Made by a program: the position numbers and the translations under genes. The notes below the pieces were generated by a model. It had not been told where the DNA came from. It did no database searches and was given only the letters and a program-made list of their open reading frames with translations. Of a DNA stretch of 64,000 nucleotides, positions 26,325 to 34,192 are shown one piece after another (the first letter of the stretch is position 1; every line of letters begins with the position of its first letter). This DNA comes from Sinomonas sp. ASV322 (GTDB taxonomy: Bacteria > Actinomycetota > Actinomycetes > Actinomycetales > Micrococcaceae), in the NCBI RefSeq assembly GCF_030908245.1, contig NZ_JAVFJJ010000007.1, positions 1-64,000 on the forward strand, read 5' to 3'.

Positions 26325-26906
26325 TCAGAGGAAAGAGCGGGCGAGCGTCGCGAGCCCGACGGCGATGTAGGCGAGCGGGACCACGCGTCCCGCTCGCCAT
26401 CGCCGCTCGCCGCGCGGCCTCCAGACGGCGCGCCCCGCGAAGGACGCGAGAGCGCACCACAGGACGGTCAGGGCGGCAAAGCACGCGACGGCGGCGGCGC
26501 CGTCGGCCGCGTTCAGGTCATGGAAGAGGGGGACGTAGAGGGCCAGATTGTCCCCGCCGTTGGCGACGGTGAAGGCGATGACGGCGAGAGTCGAGTTGGC
26601 GCTGTGACGGCCGCTCGCGCCGTCGTCGTCCTTCGCGGGACGCAGCAGCGAGGTGAGCCCGATGACTATGGGAACGAGGGCGAGCCACCGGACCCACGAC
26701 GACGGCGCACTCGCCACAGCGCGCGCCGCCAGGATCGCCGCTGCCGTAAGCACGCCCATGCCGACGAGCTGGCCGGCCCAAATCCTGAGGGTATTCCGGC
26801 CGCCCGCCGCCCGATCGACGGCGAAGAAAGCCGTCAGCCCCACGAAATCATCGAGGTTCGTTGCCGCAAACGTGCTTGCCGCGACGGCGAGAATTCCGAT
26901 GTCCAT
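26325..26906 (-). CDS. CadD-like membrane protein
   Basis: A 193-residue protein with about five to six membrane segments and the two conserved signatures of the cadmium-resistance transporter family: ATNLDDF near residue 15 and TVANGGDN in the middle. Family members export divalent metal ions. It follows the second sugar permease by 27 bp on the same strand, so it may be co-transcribed with a sugar importer, an odd partner. Its stop lies 5 bp from the stop of the convergent GH32 gene. Confidence 0.85.
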   Translation of the reverse strand: MDIGILAVAASTFAATNLDDFVGLTAFFAVDRAAGGRNTLRIWAGQLVGMGVLTAAAILAARAVASAPSSWVRWLALVPIVIGLTSLLRPAKDDDGASGRHSANSTLAVIAFTVANGGDNLALYVPLFHDLNAADGAAAVACFAALTVLWCALASFAGRAVWRPRGERRWRAGRVVPLAYIAVGLATLARSFL

Positions 26907-26933
26907 GAGGCTGACGGCTCTTTGTCTCGGGGG

Positions 26934-27848
26934 TTAGCCCTTCACCGCGCCGACCGTCATGCCGGCGATGACCTGCTTCTGGAACACGGCGTAGATGACG
27001 AGCTGCGGCAGGAGCACGAGGGTGGCCGCGGCCATCATTCCACCGTAGTCCACCGTGTATTGGCCCTGGAACCGCGAGACGGCGAGCGAAACCGTCACCA
27101 TATCCGGGTTGTTGATGAGGATGGACGCGAAGGGGAATTCGTTGAAGACGTAGACCACATTGAAGATGAGGATGGTGGCGATCACCGGCCGCATGAGTGG
27201 AAGGACCACCGTCCAGCACAATCGCGCCAACCCGGCTCCGTCAATGATGGCAGCCTCCTCGAGCTCGGTCGGGAATTCCCGGAGGAAGCCCGTCAGGAGC
27301 AGCGTGTTGAAGGGAATCGACACGGCAATATAGGGGAGGATCAGCGCTGCATAAGTGCCGAACACGCCGAATGCCAGATCGAGCCGGTAGACCGGGAACA
27401 GGAGAATGTAGACCGGCACCGCGAGGCCCGCGAGGAGATAGAAGCGAAGGCTCGACTGGACCTTTCGGCGGCGGAAGGTCATACGCGTGAGCGCGAAAGC
27501 GGACATGAACGAGACGGCCGTTCCGATGGTGACCGAGACGATCGCAATGAGCATCGTGTTCCCATACATCCGCAGCAGCGGGAGTGAGCCGATGACCTTG
27601 ACGTAATTGTCGAGGGTCAGCTGGCTGAGCGAGAACGGGTTCCCGAGGATGTTCCCGCTCGGCTGGAAGGAGAGCAATGCAATCCACAGGATCGGGAGAA
27701 TGATGAGGAACGTCACGAGGTAGGCGACGGCACCCGCAACGAGGGCAAACGGGCGACGGCGGGGCCTCGCCTTCCGGGGCGCAGCCACGGATTCTTCGAA
27801 ACGGGTGGCGCGATAATGCTCGATGCGCTCGGGCATGGCCGTTCTCAT
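26934..27848 (-). CDS. ABC sugar permease (MalG type), second importer
   Basis: A 304-residue permease with about six membrane segments, a long basic N-terminal tail, the EAA loop EEAAIIDGAGLARLCWTVVL and C-terminal AGMTVGAVKG. The ATG overlaps the stop of the preceding permease by 4 bp (ATGA). No ATPase gene adjoins. Confidence 0.92.
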   Translation of the reverse strand: MRTAMPERIEHYRATRFEESVAAPRKARPRRRPFALVAGAVAYLVTFLIILPILWIALLSFQPSGNILGNPFSLSQLTLDNYVKVIGSLPLLRMYGNTMLIAIVSVTIGTAVSFMSAFALTRMTFRRRKVQSSLRFYLLAGLAVPVYILLFPVYRLDLAFGVFGTYAALILPYIAVSIPFNTLLLTGFLREFPTELEEAAIIDGAGLARLCWTVVLPLMRPVIATILIFNVVYVFNEFPFASILINNPDMVTVSLAVSRFQGQYTVDYGGMMAAATLVLLPQLVIYAVFQKQVIAGMTVGAVKG

Positions 27849-28714
27849 GACGCCTTCCGCTCTCGGGATAGTGCGAGGTAGGCGATGGAAACGACCGCGC
27901 CCAGCACCGTGATGATGACGGCCAAGGCCATTCCCAAGCCGTACTTCTGGTTCGTGAAAGTGGTGAAGTACATGTAGCTCACGAGGGTTTCCGAGCGGTG
28001 GACCGGCCCGCCGCCCGTGAGCATGTAGACGAGTTCGAAGATCTTGAACACGTTGGTGATCATGAGGATTGTGACGATCGCGAACGTCTCGCGCATCATC
28101 GGAATCGTGACGTAGCGCAATTGCTGGAATCCCGTGGCGCCGTCGAGCTCGCTCGCCTCCATGACGTCGTGGGGAAGCAATTGGCGTCCGGCATAGAAGA
28201 TCGTCATCGCGAATCCGATGCTGCTCCAGATGAAGACGAGGGCCACGGCGTAGGGCGTGAGAGTGTCGCCGCCGATCCACTGAACGGACGGCAGGCCCGC
28301 AAAGCCGAGAAATCGGTTGAGCAGCCCGATCTTCGGATCGAGGATGAAGACCCAGATGAGTCCGACGAGGATCGGGGCGATGATTGCTGGCCCGAAGACG
28401 AGGGCGCGAAGCAGGCCCGCGCCGGCCACCTTGCGGCGGAGCAGGAGCGCGAGGGCGAACGATCCGGGGACGAGGACCACGACGCCGACCACGAGGATGA
28501 TGAGCGTGTTCTGCAGCGCTCGCCAGAAGAATGGATCCTGGCCGAGCGCACCGTAATTGTCGAATCCGATGAAGTCCGGGTTCCCGAAACCCCGGAATTT
28601 GGTGAAGCTGAATCCGAGCGAATAGGCGACCGGGTAGACGACGAACAGGGTGAAGAGGATCAGCGCCGGGGCGACCATCGCGAGGATCTTCCAGCGGGAG
28701 CTTATCCAGACCAT
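27845..28714 (-). CDS. ABC sugar permease (MalF type), second importer
   Basis: A 289-residue permease with six predicted membrane segments and the EAA-like loop MEASELDGATGFQQLRYVTI. The start is the ATG of MVWISSR. The longer open frame runs back through the upstream hairpin into the binding-protein gene and is not credible. A perfect hairpin separates it from the binding-protein gene. Confidence 0.91.
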   Translation of the reverse strand: MVWISSRWKILAMVAPALILFTLFVVYPVAYSLGFSFTKFRGFGNPDFIGFDNYGALGQDPFFWRALQNTLIILVVGVVVLVPGSFALALLLRRKVAGAGLLRALVFGPAIIAPILVGLIWVFILDPKIGLLNRFLGFAGLPSVQWIGGDTLTPYAVALVFIWSSIGFAMTIFYAGRQLLPHDVMEASELDGATGFQQLRYVTIPMMRETFAIVTILMITNVFKIFELVYMLTGGGPVHRSETLVSYMYFTTFTNQKYGLGMALAVIITVLGAVVSIAYLALSRERKAS

Positions 28715-28743
28715 TGGTGCGGACTTTCTGCTGATGGGGCGGA

Positions 28744-28785
28744 TCACCGGTGGCCCGGCTCTGCGAGGAGCCGGGCCACCGGTGA
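28744..28785 (-). other. Perfect 18-bp intercistronic hairpin
   Basis: TCACCGGTGGCCCGGCTC pairs without mismatch with its complement across a 6-nt loop, between the binding-protein and permease genes. No U-tract follows. Such hairpins commonly let the binding protein be made in excess over the permeases by partial termination or 3'-end protection. Confidence 0.8.
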
Positions 28786-28790
28786 GCGTA

Positions 28791-30101
28791 CTACTTGGAC
28801 TGGATGGCCTGCTGGACCAGGGCCACCGCCTGCTTGGGCGAGAGCTGGTTCTGGATGACGCCGTAGATGCTGTCGTACATCGCGTTGGCAACCGTAGTCG
28901 AGACGAGGAGGTCCGGCTGCGACTCGGGGCTCGTGACGCCTGACTGGGTCGCGGCGTCGAGCGCCGACTTGAGGGCGCTCTGCGCGGTCGCGTCGACCTT
29001 CGGCTTGTAGGTCGTCACGGGGGGCTGGCCGTTGTCGACGAGGAGCTGCTGGGCGGCGTCGCCGTAGTAGAAGGCGAGGAACTTCTTGACGGCGGCGAGC
29101 TTCGCGTTGTCCTTCGAGACCTTCGCGCTCACGACAAGCGGCGCCGACGCGACGTTCATGATGATGTTCTGGCTGCCGACCCCATCCTTGAACTGCGGCC
29201 CGGCCCAGAATCCAACGCTGCCGGCGACGGACGACTTCTGGATCGCGCTCGAGGCCCACACGCCGGCGTCGAGCATGGCCGCCTTGCCGCTCGTGAATTG
29301 GTCGACGGCCTGTTGGTAGGTCTGCGTGGAGACGTTCGAGGCGAAGGCCCCTGCGTCCCGGAGTTCGGCGATGTGCTCGTAGAGGTGCACGAAGTCGGGG
29401 TTGTCGTAGCTCTGCGTCCCCTTGAGGATGCCCTGAACCTTGTCGGCGTAGCCGAAGCGGTCAAGGTCCGTCAGGAAGCTCCACACGCTGAAGGAGGACT
29501 GGTTGGCTCCGTCGGAGATGGTGGTGATCCCCTTCTCCTTGAGCTTCTTGGCAACGGCGAGCAGCTCGTCGAACGTCGTGGGGACCTGGAGGCCGTTGTC
29601 CTGGAGGATCTTCTTGTTGTACCAGAGGCCCGTCAGGAGGCCCTGATAGGGGACGCCGTAGACCGCGTCGCCCGAGGTGAAGTTGGACACCGTGCTCTTG
29701 GGGAACTTGTTGGTGAGGCCGAGATCGCCCAGCACGGGGCCGAGGTTCATGACCTTCCCGCCCTGAAGCATCTCCTCGGCGTTGGACTTGTACACCCAGA
29801 ACACGTCCGGCAGCGTGTCGCTCTGGGCTGCGATCGAGAGCTTCTGCAGATGCTCGGCGACGGCCTCTCCCGTGACCTCCACCTTGATGTTCGGGTTTTC
29901 CTTCTCGAAGGCCTGGACGATGGCCCACGTCGCGGGGTCGGCGGTCTTGACGTCGGGGTTCTGCATGGACAGCGAGATCGTGGTGGGGCCGTCGCTCGGC
30001 GACGAGTTCGAGGACGAGCAGGCCGCGAGGCCTCCCATGGTGGCCGAGGCAGCGATGACTGCTGCAGCGACACGGATGGTGAACGGGAAGGACACTTTCA
30101 T
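28791..30101 (-). CDS. ABC sugar-binding lipoprotein, second importer
   Basis: A 436-residue family 1 solute-binding protein with a lipoprotein signal ending at MGGLAACSS (Cys28). It begins the importer operon and has an excellent promoter and operator directly upstream. Lying between the secreted fructanase and the GH172/GH32 pair under one LacI regulator, it probably takes up a fructo-oligosaccharide or difructose dianhydride. The ligand is inferred. Confidence 0.9.
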   Translation of the reverse strand: MKVSFPFTIRVAAAVIAASATMGGLAACSSSNSSPSDGPTTISLSMQNPDVKTADPATWAIVQAFEKENPNIKVEVTGEAVAEHLQKLSIAAQSDTLPDVFWVYKSNAEEMLQGGKVMNLGPVLGDLGLTNKFPKSTVSNFTSGDAVYGVPYQGLLTGLWYNKKILQDNGLQVPTTFDELLAVAKKLKEKGITTISDGANQSSFSVWSFLTDLDRFGYADKVQGILKGTQSYDNPDFVHLYEHIAELRDAGAFASNVSTQTYQQAVDQFTSGKAAMLDAGVWASSAIQKSSVAGSVGFWAGPQFKDGVGSQNIIMNVASAPLVVSAKVSKDNAKLAAVKKFLAFYYGDAAQQLLVDNGQPPVTTYKPKVDATAQSALKSALDAATQSGVTSPESQPDLLVSTTVANAMYDSIYGVIQNQLSPKQAVALVQQAIQSK

Positions 30102-30195
30102 CTCCTTTGACGAGCGTGAACGGCACCGGCCGCACGGGGGATTGGTGTGTTCTGTCGCCTGCGCGTTGGGGGGATTTTGGCAGGCAACTTCAAAC

Positions 30196-30258
30196 TTTCA
30201 GACAAACGTTTTCGCGAAACGTTTGTCTGAAATTAGAACGCCCACCCCAGGATGTCAA
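30196..30258 (-). promoter_or_regulatory. Promoter and double operator of the second importer operon
   Basis: On the minus strand TTGACA (30253-30258), a 17-bp spacer and TAATTT (30230-30235) form a near-consensus promoter. A long inverted repeat (30196-30232) with arms TTTCAGACAAACGTTTTCG and CGAAACGTTTGTCTGAAA overlaps the -10 and the start point. It contains two AAACGTTT cores, the LacI-type operator found elsewhere in the island. Confidence 0.8.
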
Positions 30259-30270
30259 GCATCGGGTTCG

Positions 30271-31281
30271 TCAGCTGTCCGACCTGCCGTAGCGTTCCGT
30301 GGATTCGCGCCATTCGATGCGCTGCCGCAGGCGCACAGTGCGCGGGCTCGCGTCGGGGGCCTTGAGCCGCTCGACGAGCAGGTTCACGGCCGCAACGCCC
30401 ATGTCGAACGCGGGCTGCCGCACGGTGGTCACCTGTGGGTGGAACAGATCCGAGTTGTCGAAGCCGTCGAAGGCGGCGAAGGCGACGTCGCCCGGTGTCG
30501 ACCGCCCGACCCGCCCAAGGGCCTGCAGGCTCAGCACCGCAAGGGGGGTGCTGCAGGCGACGACGGCGGTCGGCTCGCCGGACTTCATCACCCCTTCGAG
30601 CTCGTCAGCGACGGCCTGTGTGTCCTTTCCGGTGATGATCGCCTGATCGGCAAGCGAGAGGCGCGCGTCGAAGGCTGCGTCCGTGAAGCCGTCCATGCGC
30701 TCGCGCAACGTCGGTACGCGTGTGTCTCCGGCCACGAGCGCGAAGCGTGTGTGCCCCGACCCGATCAGGTGCGCGACGAGCTGGCGCATCGTCTCGCGGT
30801 TGTCGGCGCCCACCTGATCGAAGGGGAGTTCGGGGAAGATGCGGTCCAAGAGGATCGTGGGCGGCTTCTCGAGTTCGAGGGATTGGAGCAGGATCGGGTC
30901 CGACTGGGCAGCCCGCGCCAGGATGAGGCCGTCGACGCGCCGATTGAGCAGGGTCTGGACAGCCTTCTTCTCACGGTCCGCATCCTCGGCCGAGTTGGCC
31001 AGGACGAGCGTCAGCCCGTTCTCGACGGCGGCATGCTCAACTCCGTGGACCATCCCGGCGAACGCCGGCTCGCCGGCGTCCGAGACGACGAGGCCGATGC
31101 TGTCGGTGCGCGAGCGGCGGAGCGCCCGGGCGAGGGCGTCCTGGCGGTAGCCCGTGGCCTCGATGGCCGCGAGGACGCGCTGCCGCGTCTCGGGTTCCAC
31201 ATGTCTCGTCCCGTTCAGGACGTGGGAGACCGTCGAAACGGAAACCTTCGCCCGCCGTGCGACTTCGACCATCGTCGCCAT
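30271..31281 (-). CDS. LacI-family regulator of the fructan island
   Basis: A 336-residue LacI repressor with N-terminal HTH (MVEVARRAKVSVSTVSHVL), hinge and sugar-binding domain. GATGAGGTGAGC precedes the ATG. It stands between the importer operon and the divergent GH172-GH32 operon. Operator-like sites with core AAACGTTT lie in front of both, in front of the fructotransferase, and a related AACGTTT site before its own gene. It is the best candidate for island-wide control. Confidence 0.93.
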   Translation of the reverse strand: MATMVEVARRAKVSVSTVSHVLNGTRHVEPETRQRVLAAIEATGYRQDALARALRRSRTDSIGLVVSDAGEPAFAGMVHGVEHAAVENGLTLVLANSAEDADREKKAVQTLLNRRVDGLILARAAQSDPILLQSLELEKPPTILLDRIFPELPFDQVGADNRETMRQLVAHLIGSGHTRFALVAGDTRVPTLRERMDGFTDAAFDARLSLADQAIITGKDTQAVADELEGVMKSGEPTAVVACSTPLAVLSLQALGRVGRSTPGDVAFAAFDGFDNSDLFHPQVTTVRQPAFDMGVAAVNLLVERLKAPDASPRTVRLRQRIEWRESTERYGRSDS

Positions 31282-31302
31282 TGCTCACCTCATCGTGTCG
31301 TG

Positions 31303-31317
31303 GCGCAACGTTTGCGC
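31303..31317 (-). promoter_or_regulatory. Operator-like palindrome upstream of the LacI gene
   Basis: GCGCAACGTTTGCGC, a near-palindrome around AACGTT, lies 22 bp before the LacI start codon. It suggests autoregulation. I found no convincing -35/-10 pair with it. Confidence 0.5.
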
Positions 31318-31379
31318 ACGTGTCAGAAGTACCCTACATCCCCGCAGAGCCAGTGCAGCAAAGGGATTTCGCGCGACGC

Positions 31380-31432
31380 TTGCGTTCGGGAGGACATTCA
31401 ACCTACGATCCAGTTCAAGCAAACGTTTCGAT
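31380..31432 (+). promoter_or_regulatory. Promoter and operator of the GH172-GH32 operon
   Basis: TTGCGT, an 18-bp spacer and TACGAT (31404-31409) form a moderate promoter. GCAAACGTTTCGAT (31419-31432) covers the predicted start point. It is the reverse complement of the operator at the fructotransferase promoter over 13 bases. Confidence 0.65.
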
Positions 31433-31485
31433 GACTCTGACGGCCTTGTCGACGGAGCCATCGCGAGCAAGGTGGAAGGACAACG

Positions 31486-32841
31486 GTGACCACACATCAC
31501 ACGCCCGCAGGGATGCTGGGCGATCTCACGAGGGCGCGCCGTGCACGGACCGCGCGAGCCTCGAGCTTCGACCAGACCGGGCGGAACACCGACAACTGGA
31601 TCGTCATGCCGGGCGAAGAGCGCACGCTCGCCGACATTGAGGGCCCTGGCTACATCACGCACATCTGGATGACGCAGTCGTGCCGCATCCAGCCGGGCCC
31701 CGGCCAGATCGATCCGTACGTGGTGGGCGTCCCGATGCTCGAGATCCACAACGCGCTCGGCGTGAGCTGGGAAGTCGTGGACCCCGACTACTACCGCAAG
31801 GTCGTCCTCAAGATGTACTGGGACGATCAGGAGACGCCGAGCGTTGTGGCGCCCCTCGGCGACTTCTTCGGCCTCATGAATTCCCTCTCGGGCTCTTACG
31901 ATTCGCTGCCGCTCTCCGTCTCAGCCAAGGAGCCAGAGCTCCACACCTTCGGCGGATCGGCAGCCTTCAACAGCTACTTCCGGATGCCCTTCGGCAAGCG
32001 GGCCAGGATCGTCGTCGAGAACCAGAACGACATCCCGTACCTCCAGTACTTCTACATCGACTACGAGCTCGTCGAAGAGCCCCTCCCCGAGGACGCCCTG
32101 TATTTCCACGCCCACTGGCGCCGCGCGCTGCCCAACCAGGGTTGGGGGCCGGATCTGCAGGCCAACAGCATCGAGACGACGGTCCCCAACCTCGACGGCG
32201 CAGACAACTACGTTGCCCTCGAGACGGAGGGCCGCGGCCATTACGTGGGGTGCACCCTCGCCGTCCGCCACTTCCAAGGCTCGTGGTGGGGCGAAGGGGA
32301 CGACATGATCTTCATCGACGACGACACATGGCCCCCGAGCCTTCACGGCACCGGGATGGAGGACTACTTCGGGCACGCGTGGGGCATGCAGCACAATGCC
32401 TACCAGTTCAACGGGACGATGGTGCACGAAGAAGACGTGCCGGGCTTCCACCACAGCTACCGCTTCCACATGGCCGATCCGATCAGGTTCGAGAAGCGCA
32501 TCAAGGTCAGCTTCGAGCATGGGCACGGCAACCACCTTTCCGACGACTGGTCCTCGACGGCGTACTGGTACCAGACCCTTCCGTCCCCGGTCCTCACGAT
32601 CCCCGACGTCGAGGAGCGTCTCCCGCTCCGGCCGATTGACCGCGTGATCCAGGCCCCGCTCCCCGAGCTCAGCGAGGAGCAGCGGCAAGCCCGAGCCGCG
32701 GCGGCCCGGCGGATGGAGGATTTCGTGGCCCGCCGGGACGCCCTTCGCGAGGAGCGGCGCCGACAGGTCGATGAGTGGGAGCGCGGAAACGTCGAGATAG
32801 CCCGCCAGATCCGGGCCCGCTTCGATGGGAAGGCGAGCTGA
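31486..32841 (+). CDS. GH172 (DUF2961) glycosidase, probable alpha-fructofuranosidase / DFA I hydrolase
   Basis: A 451-residue cytoplasmic protein without signal peptide. DUF2961 was made family GH172 after a bifidobacterial member proved to be a difructose dianhydride I synthase/hydrolase. Some actinobacterial relatives are D-arabinofuranosidases. Visible motifs: NTDNWIVMPGEERTLADIEG (about 34-53), WWGEGDDMIFIDDD with Glu270, and GTGMEDYFGHAWG with Glu292. The glutamates match, as I recall, the catalytic pair Glu270/Glu291 of the founding enzyme. A charged helical tail (about 395-451) follows. It overlaps the GH32 gene (TGATG), so DFA I to inulobiose to fructose is the likely route. Confidence 0.88.
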   Translation: MTTHHTPAGMLGDLTRARRARTARASSFDQTGRNTDNWIVMPGEERTLADIEGPGYITHIWMTQSCRIQPGPGQIDPYVVGVPMLEIHNALGVSWEVVDPDYYRKVVLKMYWDDQETPSVVAPLGDFFGLMNSLSGSYDSLPLSVSAKEPELHTFGGSAAFNSYFRMPFGKRARIVVENQNDIPYLQYFYIDYELVEEPLPEDALYFHAHWRRALPNQGWGPDLQANSIETTVPNLDGADNYVALETEGRGHYVGCTLAVRHFQGSWWGEGDDMIFIDDDTWPPSLHGTGMEDYFGHAWGMQHNAYQFNGTMVHEEDVPGFHHSYRFHMADPIRFEKRIKVSFEHGHGNHLSDDWSSTAYWYQTLPSPVLTIPDVEERLPLRPIDRVIQAPLPELSEEQRQARAAAARRMEDFVARRDALREERRRQVDEWERGNVEIARQIRARFDGKAS

Positions 32842-34085
32842 TGCGCCCCGCCTTCCACTTTGCGGCCGAGCGAGGCTGGATCAACGATCCCCACGGCATC
32901 ACCGTCAAGGACGGCGCGTACCACCTCTTCTATCAATACGTCCCCGAGAGCATGGAATGGGCCCCCAACTGCCACTGGGGGCACGCGCGCGGCGCGGACC
33001 TCTTCTCCCTCCGCGGCCTCCCCGTCGCGCTCGCTCCAGGCGAGGGCGACGACGGCGTGTGGACAGGTTCGCTCGTCACCGACGGCGACGGCGGCACCCG
33101 CCTCTTCTACACGTCGACCGCGCAGCCCGACATCGGCATCGGCCGCATCCGAGTCGCGACGCCGAAGGACAGCGAGTGGATCGAGTGGTCCAAGGGCGAC
33201 TTCGTCGCGGACGTGCCGGCGGGCCTCGACATCATTGCGTACCGCGATCCGTTCCTTGTGAAGGAACCAGACGGCTGGCGCATGTTCGTCGGGGCCGGCT
33301 CGTCTGATGGCACCGCCATGGCCTTGAGCTACACGTCGGCCGATCTCGCGGCATGGGACTACGAGGGCGTCGCCCTGAAGCGCTCGACCGAGGAGCGGGA
33401 CCCCGTCTGGCTCGGGGCGCTCTGGGAGTGCCCTCAGATCTTCGAGATCGACGGCCGCCACGTCATGGTGTCCTCAGTCTGGGACGACGACGTGCTGCAC
33501 TACGCCGGCTACGCCATCGGCGACTACGCCGAGGGCCGCTTCGAGCCGACCACGTGGGGAAGGCTCACGTACGGGCCTAGCTACTACGCGCCGTCGTTCT
33601 TCCGCGACGCCGACGGGCGCCCATGCCTGACCTTCTGGATGCGTGGCATCGCGGATCCCGAAGCAGGCTGGGCGAGCGCGCACAGTGTCCCGCATGTCCT
33701 CACCCTCGACGGCGATCGCCTCGTCGCGTCTCCGCACCCGGATCTGGTCAAGTACCGCGGCGCACCGGCCGGGCAGGGCGAGCTTCCTGGCCTCTCCGGG
33801 GACATCGCGTGGTGGCCTGCGCCGGGGGACGCGCTCCGCGTGACGTGCGAAGGGGAGACGGTCTTCGTGCTCAAGGCGGGTTCGGCGGCAATCGGCGCTA
33901 TGACGGCGTCCGAGTCCCTCGAGCTTCCGTTTGGGGGAGGGGAAGTCAGAGTCGTCGTCGATGCACAGGCGATCGAGGTCTCGACGCGCGACGGCGTTCT
34001 CGGCTTCGGCGTCCGGCCCGGAGGGGCCACGTACGCGGTCGAGGCGAGCCACGCCGTCGCCTATCCGCTGTCGCATCCGAGCTGA
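32841..34085 (+). CDS. Cytoplasmic GH32 beta-fructosidase, GH172 partner
   Basis: A 414-residue GH32 enzyme lacking a signal peptide. WINDPHG (Asp16), YRDP (Asp136) and WECPQ (Glu196) are present, with a short C-terminal sandwich. It is a paralogue of the other cytoplasmic GH32 (shared EWAPNCHWGHA / DWAPQCRWGHA, RLTYGPSYYA). The ATG overlaps the GH172 stop, with GGAAGG upstream. It probably splits the inulobiose-type product of GH172. Confidence 0.92.
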   Translation: MRPAFHFAAERGWINDPHGITVKDGAYHLFYQYVPESMEWAPNCHWGHARGADLFSLRGLPVALAPGEGDDGVWTGSLVTDGDGGTRLFYTSTAQPDIGIGRIRVATPKDSEWIEWSKGDFVADVPAGLDIIAYRDPFLVKEPDGWRMFVGAGSSDGTAMALSYTSADLAAWDYEGVALKRSTEERDPVWLGALWECPQIFEIDGRHVMVSSVWDDDVLHYAGYAIGDYAEGRFEPTTWGRLTYGPSYYAPSFFRDADGRPCLTFWMRGIADPEAGWASAHSVPHVLTLDGDRLVASPHPDLVKYRGAPAGQGELPGLSGDIAWWPAPGDALRVTCEGETVFVLKAGSAAIGAMTASESLELPFGGGEVRVVVDAQAIEVSTRDGVLGFGVRPGGATYAVEASHAVAYPLSHPS

Positions 34086-34192
34086 GTCCGTGCTCCTGAC
34101 CGGTTGAAAAATCCCAATCGGTTCGAACGACGGCGTGTCGGGCACCGGCGCGAATCCGCCGGCCAAGAAGCGGACTGGACCGCGGCCGAGCC

